A stretch of 64,000 bases of DNA from Paraburkholderia sp. C35 (GTDB lineage: Bacteria; Pseudomonadota; Gammaproteobacteria; Burkholderiales; Burkholderiaceae), in contig NZ_QBUY01000001.1 of NCBI RefSeq assembly GCF_003121405.1, forward strand, positions 203,448-267,447, read 5' to 3'. The position numbers and the translations under genes were made by a program. This document shows, piece after piece, positions 27,976-36,916 of the stretch. Below the pieces are notes generated by a model. That model saw only the letters and a program-made list of their open reading frames with translations, was not told the origin of the DNA and searched no databases. Every line of letters begins with the position of its first letter. Position 1 is the first letter of the stretch.

Positions 27976-29076
27976 TCAGATTGATTCGATCAGATGACGT
28001 GTCGGCCAGAGCGTCTCGCCGTGCACGATCGCCATCACGCGCGGCTCGAAAGACGCGGCATCGAAGGGATCACGCTCGGCGTCGATGCCAGGCATCGCGG
28101 CGTGCTTCAGAGGTTCGCGAGATACCAGCGCAACCGCCCAGTCGCTCGGATCCTGGCCGAACAGCATGGCGGGACGGCCGGACGCCTTGCCGAGCACGAT
28201 GTGCGGCGGAACATCCAGTTCGTCGGCAAGCGTGAGCAACGCGGGCAACAGATGATGCTGCGATTGCAGCCCCGGACCGGTCGTGGCGTTGCGCGCCACG
28301 TGATCGGTGGCGATCAGGTCGATCTCGCCGAAGCGTGCGAGCAAGGCTTGCCGCGTCGCCTCATCGGCGATTGGCGGGCGCACGATCAGCGACGCGCGAC
28401 GCTCCGCCTCGACGGGCAGCAGATACTGCGGCGAACTCACTACCCAGCGCGACACGTCGAGCGTGGGTTCGGCCTGCATTGCGTCGAGAGTGGCTGCACT
28501 GGCCGCGTGCCGGAACACGATCGGCTTGCCACGCTCCGCAGCGCGTACAACGAGCGCTTGCGGATCAGCGGTGAAGACGACGGGCAGCCAGCCTGCGTCC
28601 CACACGGCATCGAGATTGTGATCGAAGTGCGGTTCGCGGCCGTAGAGCTTGCAGGCGCGCAGCAGCGTGCCGTCGTCGGTCGGTGCGTGCGGCGCATAGC
28701 CCGCGAACCATGCGGCAAATCCTTCCGTGTCCTGATCCGGCATCACCGCGAGCAGCAGACGCACGCGCGGCATCACACTATCTTTCGCCATGCGCAGCAG
28801 CGCGGCCGCTTCCTCGCGATCGGCCATACGCTGCCAGCCGATACTCGCATTCAGACGCGCGACGCCACCCGCCAGCGCGATGTCACGATCGCTCTCACTT
28901 AGACGCGCATCGCGCAGCGCGAGCAGCGTGTCGGCATCGTAAAGCGCGGGCCAGGCTTGCCAGCGCGAAGCATCGAGCGTCTTCAGGTCTCGCGGCAGCG
29001 AGCGCGGTACGCTGAACACGCGGCGTGCGCCCAGCAGTCCCGCGGTGTCGCTCAGATTCTCGATGACGATTTGCAT
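27976..29076 (-). CDS. Divergent dihydroorotase-like protein
   Basis: A 366-residue protein whose second half follows the dihydroorotase pattern: SSPQYLLPVEAERR, RPPIADEATRQALL, then DLIATDHVARN and SQHHLLPALLTLADE, which correspond to the TPQALLLT, PPLRP and VTDHAPH segments of the intact homologue at 23032. The N-terminal metal-binding HxH is absent, there being only short matter before the barrel, so normal binuclear catalysis is unlikely. It is 18 bases upstream of the binding-protein gene. It could be a partner or regulator of the active amidohydrolase, in the manner of pseudo-dihydroorotases. Confidence 0.7.
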   Translation of the reverse strand: MQIVIENLSDTAGLLGARRVFSVPRSLPRDLKTLDASRWQAWPALYDADTLLALRDARLSESDRDIALAGGVARLNASIGWQRMADREEAAALLRMAKDSVMPRVRLLLAVMPDQDTEGFAAWFAGYAPHAPTDDGTLLRACKLYGREPHFDHNLDAVWDAGWLPVVFTADPQALVVRAAERGKPIVFRHAASAATLDAMQAEPTLDVSRWVVSSPQYLLPVEAERRASLIVRPPIADEATRQALLARFGEIDLIATDHVARNATTGPGLQSQHHLLPALLTLADELDVPPHIVLGKASGRPAMLFGQDPSDWAVALVSREPLKHAAMPGIDAERDPFDAASFEPRVMAIVHGETLWPTRHLIESI

Positions 29077-29151
29077 TGACTCGTGCGCCTGACGGCGTGC
29101 CTCAAAGTACGATTAGATCAGGACAATTTCCGGCTTACCGCTCGCCAAAAA

Positions 29152-30297
29152 TCAGAACTTGTGGCGCATGCCGACGACAGCCAGCACCTGCTTGCTGTTC
29201 GACGACGCATTGTTGTAGTCGCCCACGTTGGCCGTCGCCGCGACCACCGCCGTGCCGTCAGCCGACAGCGTCTGGCCGTTCGCCTTCGTGTAACCGGCGA
29301 TGCCATACACATCGGTACGTTTGGACAACTGGTAATCGACGCCTGCCGAGAACTGGTTGTAGTTCGCCGATGCCGCACCGCTCGCCTTCGTGTAGCCGTA
29401 GTTGACGGCGGCCATCAGTGCCGGCGTGAACTGGTACGAGACATAGCCGCTCGCAACATTGAACTTCTCGGTGTCGTGGAATACGGTCGTCGGCGTATAG
29501 GTCTTGTATTGCGAGTTCGAATAGCGCACGCCTACCGTCAACTTGTTGAATGCGTACGATGCGGCCGCGTGGATGGTCTGGAACGAACCCGGCGCCACGC
29601 CATAACCTGCCGTCACCAGACTGCCGTCGTTGATGAAGCCACCCGACGATGCATTGGCGAGCGTGTCGTTCTTCGTATATAGATAACCGCCCGCGAGATT
29701 CAAACCGCCGTTCGAATAGCCGAGCGCCGCGCCGAGACTGCCACCGCTCGACACGCTGCCCGCCGTGCCGCCGAGTCCATACAACGCTTCGAAGGTCAGG
29801 CCCGCAATGGTCGGGCTCGTGTACTTGACCGAATTGTTGACGCGAATGCTGTTGTCGTTGTTATCGGCGTCGCCCGGTGTCGTGAAGAACGCGCCGAACA
29901 CGCCGTCGCCCGTAATGCCCTGCACGAGATCGACGACGGGGTCGTACTGGCGACCCAGCGTGAGCGAGCCGTAACGCGTATCCGAAAGACCCACGTAGGC
30001 CTTGCGGCCAAACATCCGGCCACCCTGCCCGAGCTTGCCCGTCGACAGGTCGAAGCCATTCTGCAGATCGAATATCGCCGACAGGCCGCCACCCAGGTCT
30101 TCCGTGCCGCGCAGGCCGAACCGGCTGCCCGACATGGTGCCGCTCGCTGCCGCGACCTGCGAGCCGCCGCCGACGTTATTGCCATAGGTAATGCCTTCGT
30201 CGACGATGCCGTACAGCGTGACGGTGCTCTGCGCCAGCGCATGCGACGATGCAGCGGCAAGCAATGAAGCGAACAGAGGCGGGGCAAGACGTTTCAT
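29152..30297 (-). CDS. Burkholderia-type outer-membrane porin
   Basis: A 381-residue general porin: signal peptide MKRLAPPLFASLLAAASSHALA, then QSTVTLYGIVDEGI, the standard start of the 16-stranded trimeric porin of Burkholderiales, the loop FGRKAYVGLSDTRYGSLTLGRQ, and a C-terminal strand ending in the Phe of VVGMRHKF needed for Bam assembly. It is first in the minus-strand group leading to the dihydroorotase-like, ABC and FMN genes and would let the substrate across the outer membrane. Its promoter region holds repeated elements (30364-30435). Confidence 0.94.
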   Translation of the reverse strand: MKRLAPPLFASLLAAASSHALAQSTVTLYGIVDEGITYGNNVGGGSQVAAASGTMSGSRFGLRGTEDLGGGLSAIFDLQNGFDLSTGKLGQGGRMFGRKAYVGLSDTRYGSLTLGRQYDPVVDLVQGITGDGVFGAFFTTPGDADNNDNSIRVNNSVKYTSPTIAGLTFEALYGLGGTAGSVSSGGSLGAALGYSNGGLNLAGGYLYTKNDTLANASSGGFINDGSLVTAGYGVAPGSFQTIHAAASYAFNKLTVGVRYSNSQYKTYTPTTVFHDTEKFNVASGYVSYQFTPALMAAVNYGYTKASGAASANYNQFSAGVDYQLSKRTDVYGIAGYTKANGQTLSADGTAVVAATANVGDYNNASSNSKQVLAVVGMRHKF

Positions 30298-30363
30298 TTT
30301 CAGTTCCTTTGATGAGCATGTGGGCTGGAAGGCGAAGTCATCATAGGAAGGCTAAAAAACGCA

Positions 30364-30378
30364 AACAAACGAGATTTT
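30364..30378 (-). promoter_or_regulatory. Shared 15-base promoter motif, copy 1
   Basis: On the minus strand this reads AAAATCTCGTTTGTT, 66 to 81 bases upstream of the porin ATG. The identical 15 bases occur in the same orientation relative to transcription at 31546-31560, upstream of the aspartate-dehydrogenase-like gene. An exact 15-base match in two promoters suggests a site for one regulator. Confidence 0.6.
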
Positions 30379-30390
30379 CGCGTTCGTTCG

Positions 30391-30435
30391 ATGAGATCAA
30401 GTCATGCATCCGGGTATGAGATCAGCTCATGCATC
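30391..30435. repeat. Two 20-bp direct repeats, 25-bp period
   Basis: Copy 1 at 30391-30410 is ATGAGATCAAGTCATGCATC and copy 2 at 30416-30435 is ATGAGATCAGCTCATGCATC, differing at two positions. Copy 2 contains the palindrome ATGAG-ATCAG-CTCAT. They lie about 95-140 bases upstream of the porin start, on the porin promoter side, and look like tandem operator sites. Confidence 0.65.
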
Positions 30436-30636
30436 GTGTTCAATGCATTGGTTTGCGATCCCGATGATCGGTCATCGGGTTCGCTCGTTATTCTGGTGTT
30501 CGAATGATTGACGCGGCGGCTTATGCAGCCATACGTTTGCGCGCCAGGAGAATTGCAAACACACGTTCGACCGCATGCGCGATGTGCGCGAGGTGCGCAC
30601 AATCGAACGCGTGTTTGCCTGAGATGAACGAGTCGA

Positions 30637-31401
30637 TCAGACGTGGCGTGCGAGCCACGCAAACACGGCTTCGTTGAAGACCTGCGGTGCTTCGAAGTAC
30701 GCAGAATGACCGGCGTCGGCTATTTCCAGGTATTCCGCATGACGCATCAACCGTTGTGCGTTCTGTATTTCCTGTGGCGGAAACAACACATCTTCGACAC
30801 CGGCTACGAACAGAACAGGAACGCCACATGCATCGAGCGCGGCGAGCGATGTCAGCGGCTGCTCGCCGCGCAGCGTTCGAACATTGGTATCGTTGAAGCT
30901 TGCGAGCGCTGTATAGAGATACGCAGAGGCCGGTTGTGCACGCGTAAAGGTCGGTCCAAGCACCCGTTCGATCTGCGACAGATTCGCGGTGCGGGCAGCG
31001 ATGTCGCTCATGCGTAACGCGATGTCGTCAGGCAGATCGAGACCGATCAGCGTATCGGCGAGCACGAGCGCACGCACGCGTTCGGGCGAGCGCGCCGTGA
31101 ACGTCACCGCCGCGCCGCCGCCCATCGATTGCGCGACGAGCGCCGCACGCGGTATCTGCAGATGATCGAGCAGCGCTTCCAGATCGTCCGCAAACGCGGC
31201 GCGGCCGAGCGCTTCCGTGTCGGTGGAATTGCCGAAGCCGCGTGCATCGAAGGTGATGACGCGCAGGCTCTCGCGCCACGCAACGACCTGATGGAACCAG
31301 CTCGCATGATTGCCGCCCACGCCGTGCAGCAGCACGACGGGCGCGCCTTCGCCGTGCGATTCGTAGTAAAGACGGCTCGCGCCCCGTTCCATATACGGCA
31401 T
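30637..31401 (-). CDS. Alpha/beta-fold hydrolase
   Basis: A 254-residue hydrolase starting at the ATG at 31401 (MPYMERGASRLYYESHG). It has the oxyanion HGVGGNHASW near residue 25, the nucleophile elbow AQSMGGG with its Ser near residue 93, an Asp in VAGVEDVLFPP near 200 and the His in DAGHSAYFEAP near 232. This is the layout of meta-cleavage hydrolases and 3-oxoadipate enol-lactonase relatives. It is divergent from the aspartate-dehydrogenase-like gene across 209 bases. Substrate unknown. Confidence 0.88.
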   Translation of the reverse strand: MPYMERGASRLYYESHGEGAPVVLLHGVGGNHASWFHQVVAWRESLRVITFDARGFGNSTDTEALGRAAFADDLEALLDHLQIPRAALVAQSMGGGAAVTFTARSPERVRALVLADTLIGLDLPDDIALRMSDIAARTANLSQIERVLGPTFTRAQPASAYLYTALASFNDTNVRTLRGEQPLTSLAALDACGVPVLFVAGVEDVLFPPQEIQNAQRLMRHAEYLEIADAGHSAYFEAPQVFNEAVFAWLARHV

Positions 31402-31545
31402 GACAGTTATCCCATCCTTGCGGCAAAAGCCCATTATCACGAGCCATAAATGCGTCCGGCAAACGACTTTTGCTGCGGGTTTCAATGACATGACCTCATG
31501 ACACGCCACAGGCGATGCATGACGACACCTCATTGATCGACGGCA

Positions 31546-31560
31546 AAAATCTCGTTTGTT
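31546..31560 (+). promoter_or_regulatory. Shared 15-base promoter motif, copy 2
   Basis: AAAATCTCGTTTGTT, 51 to 65 bases upstream of the ATG at 31611. It matches exactly the minus-strand sequence at 30364-30378 in front of the porin gene. This links control of the plus-strand enzyme pair to that of the transport operon. Confidence 0.6.
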
Positions 31561-31610
31561 CGAGGTATTTCGTCACCCTAAGATGGCGCCATACCTTGGA
31601 GAGTTACAGC

Positions 31611-32435
31611 ATGGAAAACAGGCAGGACACACAACCCTTGCGGGTGGGCATCGCCGGGCTCGGCACGGTCGGCAAGACGCTCGCAGAGGCCCTCGACGCG
31701 GGCATCGCGGGACTCGAACTCGCCGCCGTCAGCGTGCGCGATGCGGCCAGCGCGAGCGCATGGCTGGCTGGTTTGACGACCATGCCGCGCATCGTCTCGT
31801 TCGACGAGATGCCGCTTTACGCCGACGTCGTGGTCGAATGCGCGCCGTCGTATCTGTTGCCGCAGATCGCCGAACCGATGCTGCGCGCAGGCAAAAGCTT
31901 CGTGCCGCTTAGCGTCGGCGCATTGCTGGATCATATGGAACTCGTCGATCTCGCGCGCGAGCACGGCGGCCAGATTCATGTGCCGACTGGCGCGCTGCTC
32001 GGTCTCGATGCCGTCACGGCGGCTGCGCAGAGCACCATCTATTCGGCACGCATGGTCACGCGAAAACCGGTGACAGGTCTGCTGGGCGCGCCGTTTCTCG
32101 AAGAAAACGGCATCCGTATCGAAGACATCAAGGCGCCGTTGCGTATTTTCTCGGGCACGCCCCGCGAAGCGGCTAAAGGCTTTCCTGCCAACCTGAACGT
32201 CGCCGTTGCACTGTCGCTCGCGGGCATCGGTCCCGACGATACGGAACTGGAAATCTGGGCCGACCCCGCGCTCACCCGCAACACTCACACGATCACCGTC
32301 GATGCCGACTCGGCACGCTTTACGATGACGATCGAAAACATCCCGAGCTCGAATCCCAAGACCGGGCTCATTACCGCGTTCAGCGTGCTCGCGTTGCTGG
32401 AAAAGATGCGTGCACCGTTGCGTGTCGGCACCTGA
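31611..32435 (+). CDS. Aspartate-dehydrogenase-family protein (NadX-like)
   Basis: A 274-residue NAD(P)-dependent enzyme of the aspartate dehydrogenase fold, which would deaminate L-aspartate to 2-oxo/imino-succinate or act on a similar amino acid. The Rossmann motif VGIAGLGTVGKTLAEAL is at the N-terminus, VVVECAPSYLLPQIAEPML near residue 75, PTGALLGLDAVTAA near 125 and the active-site FPANLNVAVALSLAG near 195. The ATG at 31611 follows GGAGAG. It is followed after 31 bases by the VOC gene, and its promoter shares a 15-base motif with the porin gene. Confidence 0.85.
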   Translation: MENRQDTQPLRVGIAGLGTVGKTLAEALDAGIAGLELAAVSVRDAASASAWLAGLTTMPRIVSFDEMPLYADVVVECAPSYLLPQIAEPMLRAGKSFVPLSVGALLDHMELVDLAREHGGQIHVPTGALLGLDAVTAAAQSTIYSARMVTRKPVTGLLGAPFLEENGIRIEDIKAPLRIFSGTPREAAKGFPANLNVAVALSLAGIGPDDTELEIWADPALTRNTHTITVDADSARFTMTIENIPSSNPKTGLITAFSVLALLEKMRAPLRVGT

Positions 32436-32466
32436 GGCCGCAACCTTCACTATTCGAGGAAGTTTT

Positions 32467-33423
32467 ATGACAGACGCCAACGCACGATTCTTCAAGCCAC
32501 GCCGCCTGGCCCACGCCAATGTGTTCGTGTCGGACCATCAGCGCGCGAGCGACTATTACCGCGACGTCTTCGGCTTCGAAGAGGTCTATAACCAGCCCGA
32601 CAACAAGGCGAGCTTCATCAGCAACGGCAATACGTACCACGATTTCGCGCTCGTCGACATCGGCAGCCGCTATGCGAAGCCCGGCCAGCAGCCGGGCCTG
32701 AATCACGTCGCGTTCGAAGTGGAAAGCGAGGCCGCGCTGGTCGAAGGCTACCGTGCGGCGGTGGCGGCCGGCGTCGTCTATCGTTCGCCGGAAGATCACG
32801 ACGTCGCGCACTCGCTCTATCAGAAAGATCCCGACGGCAACGAAGTCGAACTGTATGCCGACGTCGTGCAGGACTGGCGTTCCGCGCGCAACGGTTCGTT
32901 CAGCAAGAAAAAACCGAAGTGGGTGCCGGGCGAAACCAACGTGCCGCTCACCGACGCGCTCTATCCCGTCGATCCGGAAATCCGTGTGATCGACGGCGCG
33001 CTGGTGCATGGCCGCCGCGTGTCGCATGTCGCGCTGATAGCGCAGAACTTCGACGCGATGGTCGATTTCTACACGAACATCGTCGGCCTGAATGCGATTG
33101 TCGGCGGACGCGATCACGCGTTTGCGCTGCTCGCGGGCACGCACAGCATGGGCGACCTCGTGCTGTATCGCCAGGATGTACCGTCGCATATGCCGATGCA
33201 TCATATCGGCGTGGAAGTGTCGTCGGATGCCGATCTCGATGCGGCGCTGGCAGGCATCGAAGCGTCGGGCGGCAAGCTGAGCGCCGCTCACGATCATGCT
33301 GCGCGCCGCGTGGTGTTCGTTCATGACCTCGACGGCCTGCCGATCCAGCTCTACGTGAACCGCGAATGGACGCTGGAAAACATACGTTCGATCGACGCAG
33401 ACATCGCGCCTTACCTGATCTGA
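32467..33423 (+). CDS. Two-domain VOC extradiol-dioxygenase-like protein
   Basis: A 318-residue protein with two vicinal oxygen chelate modules: module 1 (about 10-140) has AHANVFVSDHQRASDYYRDVFG, LNHVAFEVES and DPDGNEVELY; module 2 (about 175-305) has VSHVALIAQNFDAMVDFYTNIVG, MHHIGVEV and LPIQLYVNRE, the latter supplying the His/His/Glu metal set. This is the layout of catechol 2,3-dioxygenases. The start at 32467 (after GAGGAAG) is preferred over an upstream non-ATG codon. Together with the hydrolase at 31401 it could open and hydrolyse a ring. Confidence 0.87.
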   Translation: MTDANARFFKPRRLAHANVFVSDHQRASDYYRDVFGFEEVYNQPDNKASFISNGNTYHDFALVDIGSRYAKPGQQPGLNHVAFEVESEAALVEGYRAAVAAGVVYRSPEDHDVAHSLYQKDPDGNEVELYADVVQDWRSARNGSFSKKKPKWVPGETNVPLTDALYPVDPEIRVIDGALVHGRRVSHVALIAQNFDAMVDFYTNIVGLNAIVGGRDHAFALLAGTHSMGDLVLYRQDVPSHMPMHHIGVEVSSDADLDAALAGIEASGGKLSAAHDHAARRVVFVHDLDGLPIQLYVNREWTLENIRSIDADIAPYLI

Positions 33424-33445
33424 TCGAACGGATTTTTCAGGGCTC

Positions 33446-34459
33446 TCAGAGACCGACTTCGTCGAACGAAGCGGTCTCTTCGTTTGTGGCTTCTTCGACT
33501 TGCGGGCGGTCGTCGTCGCGTTGCGCGAACAGCCAGTCGCGAAATGCTTTCACGGTCGCCGAGTCGGCCTGATGATCGCGGCACAGCAAGTGATAAGCGC
33601 CCGCGCTTTCGTGCTCCAGTTCCAGCGGCACGATCAGGCGGCCCGCCTGAATGTCGGGTGCGGCCAGCATGCGCGGCACGAGCGCGACGCCCCGGCCGCT
33701 CAACGCGGCATCCAGCACCATGAAGAAATGGCCGTACGCCTGATTGTGCGCGGCGATGTCATAGTCCACGCCACTCGCGCGAAACCAGTCGGGCCAGGCA
33801 TGGACGCGGGTCGCCATGTGCAGCAGCGGCAGGTCCAGCAGTTCGCGCGCTTCCTGCACGGGACGCTGCCCCTTCATCAGCTCCGGACTGCATACGGGCA
33901 CCAGCACGTCCGGCATCAGCCGCCAGGCGCGTACGTTGGTCCAGTCCTCCGCCATCTGCAGGCTGATGCGCGGACGCGTGGCGGCATCGGGATCGGGATC
34001 GCTGTCGGGAATCACGCCGACGCGAATCGCCACGTCGATATCCTCGCGCCAGAAATTGACCGGCCGGATCGACGTGATCAGCCGTACTTCGATATCGGGA
34101 TGTTCCGTCGCAAAGTGCGGAAGACGCGGAATGAGCCAGCGCATTGCCAGCGTGGGCAGCACGTTGACGTTGAGAATGCGATGCCGGTCACGATTGACGA
34201 GTCTGAGCGTGGCCTGCTCGATGCGGTCGAATGCATCGCGCACCACGGGCAGATATTCGCGGCCATGCTCGGTGAGTTCGATGGTGCGCGTGAGCCGCCT
34301 GAACAGCGGCACGCCGAACGACTCTTCCAGCAACTTGATCTGACGGCTGATTGCGCCTTGCGTCACGAAGAGTTCTTCGGCCGCACGACTGAAGTTGAGA
34401 TGCCGCGCCGCCGCTTCGAAGGCGCGCAGGGCGTTCATGCTGGGCAGTCGGCGGGACAT
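33446..34459 (-). CDS. LysR-family regulator, GcvA type
   Basis: A 337-residue LysR regulator starting MSRRLPSMNALRAFEAAARHLNFSRAAEELFVTQGAISRQ in the GcvA style, with an HTH at about residues 20-60 and a longer than usual C-terminal tail rich in acidic residues (DDDRPQVEEATNEE). It is convergent with the VOC gene, 22 bases between stops. Its targets could be the neighbouring ring-cleavage and transport genes. Confidence 0.9.
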   Translation of the reverse strand: MSRRLPSMNALRAFEAAARHLNFSRAAEELFVTQGAISRQIKLLEESFGVPLFRRLTRTIELTEHGREYLPVVRDAFDRIEQATLRLVNRDRHRILNVNVLPTLAMRWLIPRLPHFATEHPDIEVRLITSIRPVNFWREDIDVAIRVGVIPDSDPDPDAATRPRISLQMAEDWTNVRAWRLMPDVLVPVCSPELMKGQRPVQEARELLDLPLLHMATRVHAWPDWFRASGVDYDIAAHNQAYGHFFMVLDAALSGRGVALVPRMLAAPDIQAGRLIVPLELEHESAGAYHLLCRDHQADSATVKAFRDWLFAQRDDDRPQVEEATNEETASFDEVGL

Positions 34460-34561
34460 GCTTTCCTCGTATTGACGCGAACATTACGTGAGCATTGTCT
34501 CGCGCCAAAAAACGTTTCAAAAAGACTTCGCCGCCACCTGTACGGAAACCCACACGATATG

Positions 34562-35347
34562 TCAGTCGGGCGCACCCAGTCGCGCACTCGCGGCCTTCGC
34601 AAACGCGGCCAGCTTGCTCGCTGGCGCACCTTCCGGCGACGGATCCAGACCGTCGTCCGTACCGATCAGCGTCACCACGGCGACGATCTCCCCGCGCGCA
34701 CCGAACACGGGTGCCGCCATGGCGTCGATGCCCGGCACCATCAGACCCTGCACGACGGAAATGCCAGAGCGGCGGATCGAATCCAGACGTGCCCACAGCG
34801 GTGAAGCGGAATCGCGCAATTGCGCCTGCAGATCGGCGGGCTCGCGGGCGGCGTCGACATCGCGTTCTTCGGCCGGCAACCACGCTGCGAACATCAGCCC
34901 CGTCGCGGAACGCAGCAACGGCATCTTCGCACCGGGGCGCGTCAGCACCGTCACTTCGCCGAGCGTCTCCAGCACGCGCACGACCGTCGCGCCCTGGCTG
35001 CCCCATACCGCGACGAAACAGGTGTGCCCCGTCTCGTCGCGCAACTCGGGCAGCAGTTCGGAGATACTGCCCACCACGTCGATCTGCGCGAGCGCCGCCA
35101 TGCCGATCTTGATCGCTTCCGGGCCGAGCGTGTAGCGACCCGACTGCTTTTCCTGCGCCGCCAGCCCGCTTGCGATCATCGCCTGCAAATAGCGATGCGC
35201 TTTTGCCGGCGCCATACCCGCTTCTTCGCTGAGACTGGACAGCGACGCAGCAGGCCCCAGACGGGCGAGTGCCTTGAGGATTTCCGCACCGATCTCAGCC
35301 GACTGGACCGTCTGGCGGCTCGAAGTGCGCGTAGGACTGTTGGACAT
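34562..35347 (-). CDS. IclR-family transcriptional regulator
   Basis: A 261-residue IclR regulator: N-terminal winged HTH (ILKALARLGPAASLSSLSEEAGMAPAKAHRYL, about residues 20-55) and a C-terminal GAF-like effector domain with VWGSQGATVVRV and RSGISVVQGLMVPGIDAMAAPVFG. The ATG at 35347 is preferred over a TTG two codons upstream. Its promoter contains two TTACGC repeats, a motif also found in front of the SDR gene at 43118, so it probably controls itself and the catabolic genes 35436-43118. Confidence 0.92.
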   Translation of the reverse strand: MSNSPTRTSSRQTVQSAEIGAEILKALARLGPAASLSSLSEEAGMAPAKAHRYLQAMIASGLAAQEKQSGRYTLGPEAIKIGMAALAQIDVVGSISELLPELRDETGHTCFVAVWGSQGATVVRVLETLGEVTVLTRPGAKMPLLRSATGLMFAAWLPAEERDVDAAREPADLQAQLRDSASPLWARLDSIRRSGISVVQGLMVPGIDAMAAPVFGARGEIVAVVTLIGTDDGLDPSPEGAPASKLAAFAKAASARLGAPD

Positions 35348-35379
35348 ATGCAAGCATGATTTCTGGATGAAACCAGAAC

Positions 35380-35404
35380 TTACGCGATCGGCATAGTGTT
35401 ACGC
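35380..35404. promoter_or_regulatory. TTACGC direct repeats upstream of IclR gene
   Basis: TTACGC occurs at 35380-35385 and again at 35399-35404 (the second followed by AA), 19 bases apart, 33 to 57 bases upstream of the IclR ATG. The same half-site builds the palindrome at 43134-43158. Probable IclR autoregulatory site. Confidence 0.5.
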
Positions 35405-35435
35405 AAGTCACCCGCGCACCCGGTTTGCGCCGGGA

Positions 35436-36623
35436 TCAGAACCGGTGCCGCAGCGCCGCGCGCAGCAGGAACTGATGATTGTTCGACGAGGCGCCCAGAT
35501 TCGCGATATCCGCCACGGCCGCCGCACCTGTCGACGACGTGCCCGACGCACGCTGCCATGCGCCTTCGAGGTAGACGTCGGTGCGCTTGGACAGCAGATA
35601 GTCGGCCATCAGGCTGACCTGGTTGTAGTGCTGGTTGCCAACCGCGTTGCCGTTGACCATCGTCACCTGATGACCCTTCAGGTAGTCGTACGCGACACTG
35701 AACGCGAGGTACGGGTTGTACAGGTACTTCGCCGCGAAATCGATATTGTCGAAGCGCGCTGTCTTGTCGACGAACGTGGTGCCGAGATTCGCGTATTGCG
35801 TGTTCGAATACGATGTCGTCAGCGTGACGGGGCCGATCGTATAGCCGCCGCCGACGATCGCCGTCTGGTAAGCCGCCGCGCTCGCGTAGCCCTTGTTCAG
35901 CGACTGCGACAGCGTGGTCGCGCCGTTCGCGTTGTCGGTGAAAAGGCCCGAACCGGCTGTCGCCGAAGTCGGATTCTTGAAGTATTCGAACGCCGCGCCG
36001 AACAGCACCGGGCCGCGCACATATGAAAAGCCGAGCGAATAGCCGCTATTGGCCGTCGTATTGCCCGCCACGCCGCCAACGCTGTACTCGCCGCCAAACG
36101 TCAGGCCCGCGTAGTTCGCGCTCATGTAGCGCACCGCGTTGTTGATGCGGATCGTATTGCCCGTGTTGTCGAGATCGCCCGGATGCAGGAACGGTGCCGA
36201 GCCAGCCTGCGAACCCGCCGACGTCAGCGGCTGACCGAAGTAGAACATCATGTCGTACTGGCGGCCGAAGGTCAGGCTGCCATACTTGTCCGACTTCATG
36301 CCGACGAAGATCTGCCGCCCGAACAGCGTGCCGCCCTGCGCCGCCGCACCGCTGTTCAGGTTGATGCCCGATTCGAGCGTGAAGATCGCTTTCAGGCCCG
36401 CGCCGAGATCTTCTGAACCCGTCAAGCCCCAACGGCTGCCATTGATGCCGCCCGTCGAGTCGAGAAACACCTTCTTGCCGCCCGTCGCGCCGCCCGTATT
36501 GCTCTGATACATGATGCCTTCGTCAAGGATGCCGTAAATCGTCACCTGGCTTTGCGCATGAGCGAGTGGCGCGAATGCACCGGCCGTCGCGCAGCCGAGC
36601 ATGATTTTCGTGATTTTTTTCAT
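35436..36623 (-). CDS. Burkholderia-type outer-membrane porin
   Basis: A 395-residue porin. The ATG at 36623 gives MKKITKIMLGCATAGAFAPLAHA as signal peptide, then QSQVTIYGILDEGIMYQSN, the canonical first strand. The FGRQIFVGMKSDKYGSLTFGRQ loop and the C-terminal Phe in LRAALRHRF are as expected. It resembles the porin at 29152 but is not a close copy. It is between the IclR and GST genes on the same strand and would admit the compound degraded by this island. Confidence 0.94.
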   Translation of the reverse strand: MKKITKIMLGCATAGAFAPLAHAQSQVTIYGILDEGIMYQSNTGGATGGKKVFLDSTGGINGSRWGLTGSEDLGAGLKAIFTLESGINLNSGAAAQGGTLFGRQIFVGMKSDKYGSLTFGRQYDMMFYFGQPLTSAGSQAGSAPFLHPGDLDNTGNTIRINNAVRYMSANYAGLTFGGEYSVGGVAGNTTANSGYSLGFSYVRGPVLFGAAFEYFKNPTSATAGSGLFTDNANGATTLSQSLNKGYASAAAYQTAIVGGGYTIGPVTLTTSYSNTQYANLGTTFVDKTARFDNIDFAAKYLYNPYLAFSVAYDYLKGHQVTMVNGNAVGNQHYNQVSLMADYLLSKRTDVYLEGAWQRASGTSSTGAAAVADIANLGASSNNHQFLLRAALRHRF

Positions 36624-36765
36624 TGCAGATTCCTTTATTTTATTTGGATTACTGATTGACGACACTGCTGCATCCCATGCGTGGAACACGGCAGCGAGAT
36701 CTCCTTGGGACTACCCGGCACGCCTGTCGCACACAGCGATAAGGCGTCACGAAGCCGCGGCGTCA

Positions 36766-36785
36766 ACCGGTTCGCAAAAACCGGT
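36766..36785. repeat. 7-bp inverted repeat upstream of porin
   Basis: ACCGGTT at 36766-36772 and AACCGGT at 36779-36785 form a perfect inverted repeat around CGCAAA, 143-162 bases upstream of the porin ATG. It could be a regulator site or, read on the minus strand from the GST gene, a hairpin. Confidence 0.45.
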
Positions 36786-36916
36786 ATGACGTCGCTGCGT
36801 CGTTGAGTTCGAGGTGTTGTCGCTGGACGTGCGCATCCGCGCGGGAAGCCGATTGGTCTTCCCTGCCGGGTCCAGCGCTGCGGCTTCGCGCCGTGCGGGC
36901 TGCGCGCCCGCCTTGT

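Larger units (their letters stand above)
30298..30636. promoter_or_regulatory. Porin promoter region with repeats
   Basis: A 339-base gene-free region between the alpha/beta hydrolase end and the porin start. It carries a 15-base motif shared with the promoter at 31546 and a pair of 20-base near-identical direct repeats (separate entries). Short frames here show nothing recognisable. Confidence 0.5.
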
